From Imbricaverruca yamaguchii (taxonomy: Eukaryota > Arthropoda > Thecostraca > Neoverrucidae), in NCBI GenBank assembly GCA_034440575.1, contig JAOTOL010001570.1, positions 326,001 through 390,000 on the forward strand: a DNA stretch of 64,000 nucleotides, read 5' to 3'. Below are positions 13,287-24,862 of the stretch, one piece after another. The translations under genes were made by a program, and so were the position numbers. The first letter of the stretch is position 1. Every line of letters starts with the position of its first letter. Below the pieces are notes generated by a model, which was not told where the DNA came from, made no database searches, and saw only the letters and a list, made by a program, of their open reading frames with translations.

Positions 13287-13590
13287 GTATCATAACCTCC
13301 ACAGTTCATAACCTCCACAGGTTACAACCTCTATAAATTCAACACATCGCAGCGGTCGTAACCTCCACAGGTTATAACCTCCACAAGTCACAACCCCCAC
13401 AAGTCCACAGCGGTCATAACCTCCACAGGTCGTAACCTCCACAACTCCGAAGCGGTCATAACCTCAAAGGTCATAACCTCCACAGGTCGTTATCCACACA
13501 GGTTGCAACCTCCACAAGTACGAAGCGGTCCTAACCTCCACAACTCAGCAGCGGTCATAACCTCCATAGGTTGCAACCTCCACAGATTCA
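13287..13590 (+). repeat. Minisatellite, AACCTCCACAGGT family (left arm)
   Basis: Short units of the type CATAACCTCCACAGGT alternate with spacers such as AAGTCCGAAGCGGT. The higher-order order of variants matches the reverse complement of 23,000-23,351. Confidence 0.85.
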
Positions 13591-13799
13591 ATAACATTTT
13601 TATTTATTAATTTTCTAGTAGCATCATTTCAGATAGCTATCGCTAGGTAGCAGTACGGTCGACATATTACACTAATGAGATTGAATGCTGAATCATAGGT
13701 AACAATATTTATCGCCAGATGGTAGGATGATACAATTCAGTACGTGCTCTTTGCGTGCAGCTTTCCCATTGTTCGAGAGCTCAGTAGCCCGCGCGTCGA

Positions 13800-13950
13800 C
13801 GCGTGGGAAAGTAATGCGTTGCGCAGTGGCGGATGATCGTATAACATTCACACGATTTTCGCCTGTAATGCATTGACGCGTGGGAAAATAATGCGACACG
13901 TAGTGGCGGATGATGGCAAGACATTCGCATGCTATCCGTCTGCAATATGC
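13800..13950. repeat. Two tandem copies of a ~77 bp unit
   Basis: The words ACGCGTGGGAAAGTAATGCG and GTGGCGGATGAT recur about 77 bases apart. The first copy marks the inner end of the foldback-like left arm. Confidence 0.6.
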
Positions 13951-15399
13951 CAGGCAATGGCCAGGCCATGAAATGCAATGATGCGTTTTCATGGCCTGGT
14001 CAGGCGTAGGAATGTCCCCAAAAGTGAGTGGGCCAGGGTGAACAGCAGGGACGCATCAAGAAATTTCGCAAAGTACCATGGTTGAACACTTTTGGGTTGA
14101 TAACCCGATAATTTTAATTGAAAACACACAACTTTTGCCACTAAGATGGGGACCACTAAAGGGATGGGGCAGGCCCCAGGGCGCACTTATGGCTAACAAC
14201 AAGATGCGATACTGAAAAGGACTACCATCACAGTATAAGTACGTTCCAATTCACAATTCTCGCTGGACTTTGAACTATTTTCACGACTAATGGATGCGTT
14301 TGTAATACTCGGTATTCCTTCTTGATGCGAGTGAAACCATTAGCATATTACTGTTCAAACAAAATTTCTTCAATTTCCGCTGTGCGTATGTGTGGGGTGA
14401 ATGCAAGCTCATTACAGCGTCACTAATGGCTACGTCGTGTGCCCTAGTTTCCAAGATATAGTACCAAATGTCCGTGAGACGTCATCCGTTGTTCACCGAT
14501 GTTGATGGGGAGAAAGAATAGAACGCCAGTGCAAATTATCCCGTAAACAAACATTTTGAAATGGCCAAAACCTGCCGGGAGTCATTATGAGTTCACCGAT
14601 CTATGCTTTTGCACAATTCAGATTGTTGTTCATTGGGTTGAGCTGTTCCCCTTAGACATTCTCCACACATTCATATTTTCATGGCTAGTTACTTGAAAGT
14701 GAAGGTGAGAAAGGGTTTGATTTTATTAAGATTGCCAGCTATAGCCATACTTAGTAGTTACTGGCCCACAGGCGTTTCTAAGGCAGTATTCACCTTACAC
14801 GTTTGCACTGGCTGCTAGTAAGAACGAAGCCTACTGGCCGATGAAAAAATAATTATCATGATTATTGTTGGAGAGGATGAGAAAAGGAAAGACGGGTGAT
14901 CGCTGGTTGAAGATGCTTTGATCCGGTTTGTGGGAGGCCATGATTGGCAAGCTGACAGAATGGGGAAAAGAAAAACGCTATAAATAATAACACATGGTAT
15001 TGTGTTCATCCTCAGGGCCTCAATAGTCACCTCAAACATTTGTGTAGTGCACTTCGTGCATTTTATAATATTTGCCATTTGGAAGGAAATGCTACAACTG
15101 CATCACGTGACACCCGGCTGAAACGGAATGAAAGCGCATATACTGAGGACCAACAAAGCAGTGCAAAATAGCTGATAGGTGACAACACACGACACGTCAT
15201 AAAGTCATAACGTGATCAGACTTAGGGCCGCAAGGGCTCATCCTGAATTCACTTCGGTGACAAACTCTCTCCTTCCCACGTTTTCTAATGGATAAGAAAT
15301 CCGGATAACCGCTTAGCTTTGACGCACCTCATTTCTGATTAAATAACAACGCTTCCAGATTGGGTACCAAACTGAGACTCCAGTTAGGTGTTTTTTTTT
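13951..15399. other. No gene recognised
   Basis: AT-rich sequence inside the candidate foldback element. No recognisable coding or repeat structure. Confidence 0.45.
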
Positions 15400-16910
15400 A
15401 CCTTTCCGATTTACTTTGTCTTCGGAAGTGTTTTAAGACATCATGATTTTTTTTTGCTTGGGGCTCGGCACGTTTTTGCGATACCGGCTTTTTAAACAAA
15501 AGTAAAGTTTTGTTACTTATTTTTGTGCACCGACGATAATTTGTAAGCATCGGCGGGTTTTCGCAGACCCGGCAGTGTTCATTTAGTGCACTGTCTTTTC
15601 GTTCCTTTTCTAGGACCATGTCGATTCTTTTGGGACCTAGCCTGCTTTTGAGGCCCCATGCTGTATCAAACCCCGCTGCGCTTTGAGGGACCGTTTAGAG
15701 AGAAGAGAATGAGCAGCAGAATGTCTTAAGGCAATGCCGCTTTTTTCCAGACTCGGAAAGCTTTGAAGCACTCGGTGCATTTCCGTCCTCCAGTTATGCT
15801 CTTTGAGTCCCGCTGTGTTTTTCTCATATTTGTGGAACTTCAGCACGATATTAGGGGCCCGGTATAATTTCTTTGGATCCGGTCTCGACGTTCCTGGCCC
15901 AGTCGCGTGGTTCCGGGAGAATCCGACGCCAGTTTTCTGGGCTTGACAGTTTTTGGTGACTTATTCTGAATTATGCAAAGTCACAGCCAAGGCCTTATTT
16001 TTCGGGCCCTCGGCGATATTTCTGTATTTTATGTCCCGCCAGGATTTCTCTAGCTCCGGAATGTTTTTCGGTGCCGTATGCGATTTGTTGAGGCATCTCG
16101 TAGTATGTTTGGACTAAGGGGTTATTCTTCTGGCCGGAACATTTATTTTTTTCGGAATCTCCCTTTATTTTTTATGGTTATGGCTTGATTATTGTCGGGT
16201 TGCGTTGCGACTTTGGGACCACGCTGTGCTTATTTGGGGACATCAACGCCAATTTTTGCAAGCCCCGAGGGAATTATTTATGCCTCGACCAGAACTTACG
16301 CGACTACCGACGGGAATTTTGGGTCCCATGCGCGACATTTGGGGGTGGGGGTGTTGGCCCCAGTTCACAGGTCGCGTTGTGCTAATCTGACCCCAGGCCC
16401 AGACTAATTTTAGCGTTCCCGGCGCAAATTTTAGAGCCCGAAGCAAGTTTTTTGGTGTCCGCTGTATTTATTTAAAACCCCTAATTATGGGAGCCCCGAC
16501 GCGAATGTATCTTGCCCTAGAACCTTGTTTGTGGACCCCGGCGTGATTCTTGGGTTCTTCGGAGCCCGCCTTGCTAGGACGGAGGGAGATTTTCCCCTTT
16601 AGCATGCCACTGCGGCTGCTCAACGAGTTTTTTTTTCAGCGGATGACACCATTCAGAGTAGAAAGGCCCTCAAGATAATTTTCTTTCGTGACCGCTTCTG
16701 AATTGTCCGGTGCTCGGGTGAACTCGATAGACTCCCTTTGCGATTTATTGGGGTCGACTTCTATTTTTGTAAGCCTCCTGCGCGATATTTGTGAGCCCCG
16801 GTGCGATTCTTCGGGCTGCTGGCGCATCTTTTTCCATGGTCCAACGCACTTCCTTCCGGGGCCCGACACCTGTTTGGGGTCTTTGACGCAATTTGTGTGG
16901 CATTCGCGCA
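15400..16910. repeat. Highly degenerate short-unit array
   Basis: The stretch is a monotonous alternation of T-rich runs (TTTTTGGG, ATTTTT) with GC-rich cores such as CCCCGGCGCGATT, GCCCCGACGCGAAT and GGCCCCATGCTG, spaced about 35-60 bases apart. It reads as an old, strongly diverged tandem repeat. Several 60-90 codon open frames across it have no recognisable content. Confidence 0.5.
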
Positions 16911-17407
16911 ATTGAAGTTGATGTAGTAAGGTGTAGACTTCATTATTGTATCTATGCTACTATAATACATTATGGAAATCAGTATTTTATGGACTACACC
17001 CAAGGTTAGTCATACTTAGTAGCGTGCTGTCTATTGGCTTCGGGGTGATATAACGAGGAGACGTGTTGAGGTTCGCATGATGTTTCATAGTTCGTTCCAT
17101 GGTACCTCTGGGTGACCGTGTTCAAATGAATTCGGCTCATTTACGTTAGATGGCATCGCTAGGTCGTCACTCTGACCTTAGATGATCCCTCTATAACCTA
17201 CCACTTCTTCGACTTCAGATGCCCGCTCTTCTACTTTAGACAGTCCCTAGTCACGATGCTGCCCCGAATAGCAAGATTGAATCACTGAATGAAATAGTGC
17301 ATAGTATGAAATTAATTTTTGTTCTAATTGCATTCTATTTTAGACAGGTGCACACCTAGAAATTGTCACACGCCGGCCATGTCCGAAGGACACCACTTCG
17401 AAAATGC

Positions 17408-17411
<4 letters not shown>

Positions 17412-17483
<72 letters not shown>
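17412..17483. repeat. (GA)n microsatellite
   Basis: About 36 uninterrupted dinucleotide units. Open frames through it (Glu-Arg on +, Leu-Ser on -) are artefacts. Confidence 0.95.
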
Positions 17484-17486
<3 letters not shown>

Positions 17487-17662
17487 CAGAGATGCAGAAA
17501 TACAGAGATCAAGAGATACAGGGATCAAGAGATACAGAGATCAAGAGATATAGAGATCAAAAGATACAAAAATCAAGAGATGAAAAGAGTGAGGGAGAAG
17601 TGAGAGAGGAGAGGAATATATGGATATATATATATATATCAATGTATGTATGCATATATATT

Positions 17663-17702
<40 letters not shown>

Positions 17703-17705
17703 CAG
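17484..17705. repeat. 16-bp minisatellite followed by AT/AC microsatellites
   Basis: Units of the form AGATACAGAGATCAAG repeat about seven times. They are followed by (AT)n, (AC)n and (AT)n runs at about 17,622-17,705. Confidence 0.85.
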
Positions 17706-17969
17706 TAAATGAAGACATGGACCTGTATTTAGATATATATATATCGGTTAGGTATATGCCGCGCCTTCAGTTGTTCTTGTGCCTTGTGTTCGCCGACGTT
17801 AAATTCACAATAGTTTTGCAGGATTCGCAAGCGTTTGTTTCAGCGCTGGACGCCCGGCAGCCATCCCAAAGACTTGTGTTTCGCGACGTCACCCCTCGCC
17901 GAAGAGCGGATAGCTAGTGATCATAGTGACTTCTAGTGATGAAGCCACCTCATGCCACAAACACACAAA

Positions 17970-18035
17970 TGCGCATACATACAAATACACACACACACAC
18001 ATACATACACACACATACACACACATTCACACTCA
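17970..18035. repeat. (AC)n-rich microsatellite
   Basis: Imperfect ACACAC/ATACAC run. Confidence 0.85.
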
Positions 18036-19144
18036 CGCTGCATATTACTAGGTGCCGAGCTCGGCTGTGGCTCAGTCACCTATTGGTTTGTTAACAGCAG
18101 AGCTGGGGCACGGCTATCATCTAGTCTGTTGCGACGGCACAAAATATGGCTGCTTATCCACTGGTTCTCTAGATCTACCAGGAGACATAAATAAGTCAGA
18201 GCGTCCCTCCTCGATCCTCCACAATATTCATGACCACCTAGCGTTTTGTTCTTTCTTCAGTAATACCTTCACAAATGACACATCTCTATGACTGTTGATT
18301 GTGGAAGAGAATACCAGAGGTAGTTGTGAGCTGATATGGAGTACTCTCATTTACTTTGCACCGATTCAGTGCTCCAATAGAAAGTGCAAGATCGCCATTA
18401 GTTAGCCGTTTCTAGATCAGCTCTGCTTTAGACGCAGGCTGGCTGTTCAGATCGCGGCCAGCTCGCCTATTCGGGGAAAGCCGAACCGGGCTGCGACGTC
18501 GAGCGCCAGGCCACGCAGGCTGGGAATTTGACGACTGCAGTGGCGGACACAGTTGTTGAACTATTCATCATTTTGTCAACATGTACAGTATCTTCAGATT
18601 TGTATGCTGTTACGCTGTTGGTGCATCATCTTTTCCCTGTCAGTCATGTGGAGGTATCCTTGGAGATCAAGCTGAAGGCGCCACTGGCAACGTGCACATG
18701 TCACTGGATACGGCGAAGGTGAGGCACTATATCGTGCGGTCTTCGGGGGGGGGGGGGAGGGGTAGTCGATGCGTGGCCTTTCCACGCAGGCTTGGAACTG
18801 GGCTGATGGGAACTGATACCAGGGACGGTCTGGCTTATTCAATGGCCGACGTGGTTGACTGGTTTAAGGTCGATACACATATGCATAGTACAAGGTGTTG
18901 AACGATATGTCAAATGTATGGCTTTTTAACCTTGAAATCATACTGCTTGCATGCAGCATGCAGCTAGGAGAACATGTAAGCCAATTAATAAAATAAGTTA
19001 CTCAGTTTGCGTGGTCCGTGGTAATTCGAATTTCTACCTTAAACAGCGCAGCGTCGCATTTGTTGTTCCATGAATACGTTTGTCGTACGTTAGTAACTTC
19101 AAATTCAGCGCGGGCTGAAATCCTGCCCTCCCCCAGAATGATTT
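18036..19144. other. No gene recognised
   Basis: No supported gene. A nine- or ten-base G run lies at about 18,748. The sequence is moderately GC-rich around 18,440-18,530 without a recognisable exon. Confidence 0.4.
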
Positions 19145-19155
19145 TAACAATGGGA

Positions 19156-19323
19156 CCACGGGGATGAGTAGCTTAGGGGTAAGTTGCTCGTCTCACAATC
19201 TAAAGGTTGTGGGTTCAAGTCTCACCTGTCGCTACTCTTCGCCCGCGACCAATCGGCGTGAGAGATTGGCGACGCTACATGAGTCAACGGTCGATGTGTC
19301 GTAAAAACCAATGACCAACCGAA
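19156..19323 (+). mobile_element. tRNA-derived SINE with 11-bp target-site duplication
   Basis: The head has pol III box A (TAGCTTAGGGG at 19,169) and box B (GGTTCAAGTCT at 19,212) with tRNA-like spacing, followed by a tRNA-unrelated body and an AACCAATGACCAACC-type tail. The element is bracketed by perfect repeats of TAACAATGGGA at 19,145-19,155 and 19,324-19,334. The 5' end cannot pair with a matching acceptor arm, so it is not a functional tRNA gene. It is distinct in sequence from the SINE in the UTP25 gene, although both are tRNA-headed. Confidence 0.85.
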
Positions 19324-19334
19324 TAACAATGGGA

Positions 19335-22300
19335 ACGGATGTAGTTTATATTTACGGTGAAAACAGAAACGTGACTCATATCCGTGTCGCATCAGAAAAA
19401 AAGGTATTTTAATCTACTTCCCTGTGGGCAATTAAAATTATTCGAGGGAAGGTGAAGTTCAAGTGATGCTGGGGATGGTGCGATATCACCAATTATTTCG
19501 TGCTACCGTCAGCAACAGGCATAGCGATGCACATGTTAGTTCGTATTGAGAGCGTAATTCGAAGTTGTTCGAGCATGACAATTTGAATGGTTCCCCCATA
19601 GTCAGAAAAACTAGAACAATTAGGTACATTTAAACATTGAATTCCATCTTATTAACCACAAATATAGCAAGAATGAACGTATTCAAGCTGTAGTGATCGC
19701 TTAGGATGTAATATGGTATCAGCACTACTTATTGTATTTTTAAGTTTAATGAGGTGAAAGACATAATCATTGTAGATACTGTGATGCCGGTATGGGAAAC
19801 TGCCTCTCCAATATGAAAGTTGGGATGGCAGGGGTCCATCAACTTCCAAGTACATGCTTTATTTTTACAGTTGGTAAAAATGTTTCAAACATACCCGATG
19901 TCTACAACACAGCGGCCGAAGTCTGGCTATTTTTTTGGATTTGTGGGCGTACTTTGGTATAGCATCTACTGTGCTTATCTGGGACTTCGTGTGATAAGCT
20001 CATGTTCCTCTGTCTCGCTACAGTTTTCATAGCAATGGATGGGCCTGAGGTGAAGCAAACCTTAATGACGTCATTGCTGCAATTATTGGATAGGGGAAAC
20101 CTGGTCAAGTTGATACAATTTTGACGAAACTCAATATAACTCATCACTTGGGGGGGGGGTTAGCGAGGAGATTGCTGCACCTAGGCCAAGCCTAAACCTG
20201 GTTTTATCACGATATTTTGTTTTCGTGGGGTCCTCTGGGCTTTCCACCACAGAGAAAATAATTGCGCAACTATCAGTTCATCAACTTACCCCCGCAATAG
20301 GGTTAAATTGTTGCTGATGATGGGTTAAGGTGATATAATGTAGGTTAAGTAAGCTATGTCATGAATATAGATGGTACTAGTTTGCTCCTTTTGAAAGGTT
20401 CATATTTCACGCTTACAGTAACAATATTGGTGTGAGTCTTGACTGACCATAGCTAATGGTTTATGCCATTTATGGACTGCTCAAACGTTCATTCCGTAGA
20501 TATCTTGATACAGTTTTAGCAGACGCCTTAATAAAAGTAGGCAATTGTATGGTTATTTTGTTCCATTTCCAATCTATAAAACGTTTAAACAGGCTGTATG
20601 TTAACCACGAATTTAAACACATTTCACAGTCACAAAGTTGAGAGAACATGGTAATGAGCTGACACTTAAAAAGTTAGCAAGTGGGCGACAGATTAGAAAT
20701 TAAGGGCAAAGCAAAGGCACTTTCGGTCCAAAAATGTGTCCCATGTTTACCATTCTGTAGTCTCGGGTCAAAAGTACTTGGGCTTGATTTTCCGTGAGAA
20801 GAGGGTGTCAGTAGCAACATGTGCAACAGTGGCCATGACAACCGGCTTCATGCTTTTGGAGAAAATGCTGTTGTATCAACCATCCCGTGTACCAACTAGA
20901 CCCGGTCTCCATACTCCCATTTTTCATGGATATTTAATGTGTTTGCATGGCAACCTCGCAAGCTGTCACCTGGACTGTGCCATTTGGATCCACTGACATC
21001 AGTGCTTACATAATCATAGGTATCATATTTGCTCACAAAACGCTGCAGAAAGAACATTGCAAAATATTGTGATAAAAGATAAATCCGGCTGGGTTTAGGG
21101 CTGGGTGTTACGGAGACTGGGACGGTATCTTGTAGTTAGATTGAGTGAGCCATTCATCTCAAAACAAAGCCGCTGGGTATAACTCTAAAAATATCGCCAG
21201 ACACCACAACGGCGACAGTGCTCAAACAAACCTTGCTGGGCTCCATACCAATCGCGCTGCGGCCTAAGAAAATCGTATGAGAGTCCACAAAATCATTGGA
21301 TTCCATCCTGCCGAGAAATAAAAATCGCGATGGATCTTGAAAAAGTGCACCGTGGCCTCAAAGCTTCCACATGGTTCCGGAATGGTTCAGTTGATATAAA
21401 AACAAGGGACCCTCAAATTATCGAGTAGGGTTTAAAACAAATTGCATTGAGGCTTACAAATCGATGAACCTGACCAAGGATCGCGCCGACTGAGGGCTTA
21501 AGGCTCAGAGCCCTCCAATGTCGGTTTCATTGCTGAACGTGTGGCATAGCATCTGCTCGTGTGCGTCTACCAACGCAAACATGACCCGTGTTCAACTGGG
21601 GAACTAGGAGTCATTGAAGTAAAGTTTAGGGCAGATCACTTTAGGTTTCATAGACGTTAGTAAGCTACGTTCTTGTCGATTAGCAGTCGTGTGGTGCATA
21701 TTTTAGGAAATGGATGACACTTATTATCACCCCGCAAGGTACTACGTCCCTCTCGACCTGAATCGTGTGGGACAGTACATTCAAAAGTTACATTGTTTCA
21801 CTACATTACCGACGCTTTGTGTTTCAGACTTGATCACCATATATCAGCAGTTGAGTATTAAATCCGAAACGTTGTTAATTTCTTGAAATAATAGTAATTC
21901 ATTTTAAGAACCTTTTCATGGCTATGAAGATATTGCAAGTTGTATTTTCCACCCATATATGCTTAGATTGTACTCCGCTACGAATGCAAGTGCTTACACA
22001 CTTTTGGTGCCTCACAATTTGATTCCTTATCTATGATGACATTTCGCTTGTACTTGCCCCCCCCCCTTCGGAATCAGGGATTAACTATTGGTGTGCTGCA
22101 TGGGTGTAACGATTGAGGGGGTTTGAGATAGGACATGCCCCCCAATTTCTGAGAAGTGACGATTTGTCCCCCTCAATTTTGTCGTGTCCCCCAGCCTCAG
22201 CTACCTGAGCATCATCTCTGCAAAATTCTACTTAGTCATTTATGAAGTGAAAATATGTATGTCAGAGAATCACCAACAATACTAAAAGTCGATCTAGGCA

Positions 22301-22747
22301 ATCAACGAGCTACACAGGCTATCTGTAGTAACGAAATATCCGAATGATAAATCAGCAAAGGTTTTTTTTTGCTTCCAGCCAATTCTTGAAGAACATGAAC
22401 CTTGACCATCTTCTGTTTTCACTTTGGTGCAAAATTGTGCTCTGCTAGGCAACAAATTTGCATTATCGCAGGGCTTTATACGTCTAATCACCCACTTAGG
22501 CTTCCCTAACTTTTCATCAGCGACACCGTGACTGGTTCGCGATGCGAACCGTCCGCTTTCGCGTCACAGACGCTGCGCTTTCTCCGTTCCTTCCACAGAC
22601 AGCTGATCAATGACGTCGCCAGGTATGACTAGTCGGCATATTCAGGGCGGACAAAGCAAATATTGCGCGAGAATCACAATGTATTCAACATTCTAGGTAG
22701 CTATGAAATCTGATACAAACAGGTCTGAGCAGGGTGTACGTACTCTG
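19335..22747. other. No gene recognised
   Basis: AT-rich sequence inside the candidate foldback element. G or C homopolymer runs occur at about 20,150 and 22,067. Open frames stay under 90 codons and look random. Confidence 0.45.
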
Positions 22748-22989
22748 CATCCGCCACTGCGCCGCATATCAGCTTCCTACGGGGCGACGGCCTGTTCCCG
22801 ACGTCTGAAAAGTTAACAATGCGCGCACACAAAAAAAGCGTTTTCAACGATGTATCCTGCCATCTAGTGAGAAATATTGTTATCTATACTTAAACGTTGA
22901 ATCGCATGACATTAATTCAATATCTGTTGCTATAATACCTAGACCGTGCTGCTACCTAGCGATAACTATCTGAAATGATGCTTCTATAA

Positions 22990-23351
22990 AATTATGTAGT
23001 TCTTGAATCTGTGGAGGTTATGACCGCTTCGGAGTTGTGGAGGTTAAGACCTGTGGAGGTTACGACCGCTCCGTACTTGTAGAGGTTGCAATCTGTGGGG
23101 ATTACGACCTGTGAAGGTTATGACCTGTGGAGGCTATGACCGCTTCGGAGTTGTGGAGGTTACGACCTGTGAAGGTTTTGACCGCTGCGGACTTGTGGAG
23201 GTTACGACCTGTGGAGGTTATGACCGCTGCGGACTTGTGGAGGTTGTGACCTGTGGAGGTTATGACCTGTGGAGGTTACGACCGCTGCGATGTGTTGAGT
23301 TTGTGGAGGTTGTGACCTGTGGAGGTTACGACCTGTGAAGGTTATGATACC
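22990..23351 (-). repeat. Minisatellite, AACCTCCACAGGT family (right arm)
   Basis: The reverse complement of the left-arm array, including the same variant order near the outer end. See the foldback candidate. Confidence 0.85.
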
Positions 23352-24081
23352 TCTCCTTTTCCTAAGCTAAAGAGGAAAAAAATAACAAAAAGTTGCGCCT
23401 CAAATTGACGCAGATGATACGACCAGTCGAGACACCAAACCTGACGGCATGGACTCGATAGGTTTTTGGGCCAACCCAAGGCGATATATACGGGCCAACC
23501 TTATAAAGTAGCCTTGAGCCTTGGCCGAAACCCTCGGTGGAAACTGAACACGTTAACAGGACAGGAAACCGAACAGGTAAATGAGTGTAAAAGACAGGCG
23601 AGTAAATAGAAGACTACAAAAAGTTGATTGTATTCATATGGCTGGGTTTGGAATTGATAGGTGTGAACATGTACTTTCTAATATCTTCTAGACAGGCTTG
23701 ACCCAGATGGGCCCTTGTGGCCCTTATTAAGCCTTAACACTTTATGACTTATGACTTTATGGCGGCTAAAAGGAAATAAGACGTCGGAAGGAAGCAGTTC
23801 TTCATTTTTGAGGGCTTCCTTTTTGGTATTCATGGGAGGGCTGATCTGATCAACAGATTTGGAGGGCAATTGGTTCAGTGTCCGGAGTGCATCCAAGAAG
23901 GTCCCTTATGGCTCAAATAGGTTTTACATCGGAACTTTGCTCCCAGGACATGTGGTCTAAGGAACAAGATAGAGTGAGAAGACTCAGCATAATGATCTGT
24001 ATAAATGCAAGGCAACCACAGAATATAATTATTACATCAGTTTTAATAACTCAATTGGTTTTACTATTGACACAGCTGAAC

Positions 24082-24862
24082 AGGCTGGAGAGTACAAACA
24101 TGGTTTTTGTATGTTTGAGTGCTCTATTCACAATAGGTGTTTAGCAGCACGGTCTGGCAGTCAACAAATGACTGCCAGATGACAAATTGGCACTGTGGTT
24201 AGATTGGTGAAGGATGAGGTTATAAGCCAATTTTCTGAGCAATGGTAGAGAAAATAATAACAAAAGTATGTTGATCTATGTGAACAAAGTTTATGAATCC
24301 ATACCTGACACACCTGACATGCTGATGCCACACAACTAATAAAAATTCCAACGCACCCCACAAGTAGGATGTTTGTGCACTGACTGATATATTACTTGCT
24401 GACTATTGGGATATAGGTTTCAAATAAAAAATGGTTTAAGGACAATTATAATAAAGCAAGCCATCTAAAATGTTTATTCTCACCATGAAGAACAATTTCT
24501 TTCCAATGAACAAAGCTTAGAGAATTGATTGAAAACTATTTCTTATTAATATTACAAGGTCTTTGATGTATGTTTTAAATTCATATCTGGAATGTTTTGT
24601 TGAAGGGAGGAATGACTTGGAGGGCTCAGAAGCTAATACACAGTAGAGCAAATTGCCATTGTGAAACTGAATATAGTTGCACTGATCTTTTTATATCTGT
24701 CTCTATTTTACAATGGAGTTATGTTAGTGGCAGTGGACCTGACATCTGGAATTTGCATGAGTGTTTAGGTTCAGTAGAGATGTGTGGTATTCGTTTAATA
24801 GGCTGGAGAGTACAAGCATGGTTTTTGTATGTTTGAGTGCTCTATTCACAATAGGTGTTTAA
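24082..24862. repeat. Pair of 62-bp direct repeats, ~718 bp apart
   Basis: Bases 24,082-24,143 and 24,800-24,862 differ at about one position. Both contain GGCTGGAGAGTACAA and GAGTGCTCTATTCACAATAG. They lie in the CpG-poor block. Confidence 0.85.

Larger units (their letters stand above)
13287..23351. mobile_element. Candidate foldback-type element with minisatellite inverted arms
   Basis: The left arm (13,287 to about 13,835) and right arm (about 22,748-23,351) are inverted copies of each other. Both begin at the outer end with GTATCATAACC, continue with about 300 bp of an AACCTCCACAGGT-type tandem repeat, and then share a colinear unique stretch including TCGCTAGGTAGCAG and ending GCGCAGTGGCGGATG. 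Minisatellite-bearing inverted ends are the hallmark of Foldback elements. I found no transposase inside and no clear target-site duplication, so two independent solo copies in opposite orientation remain possible. Confidence 0.5.

Noticed and set aside
19160..19235. A tRNA gene
   Set aside because: Boxes A and B are present, but the acceptor arm does not pair and the sequence is bounded by target-site duplications as part of a SINE.
13281..23355. Target-site duplication for the foldback candidate
   Set aside because: Short similar words (TTTTCCT) occur near both ends but at different offsets, so they are probably chance.
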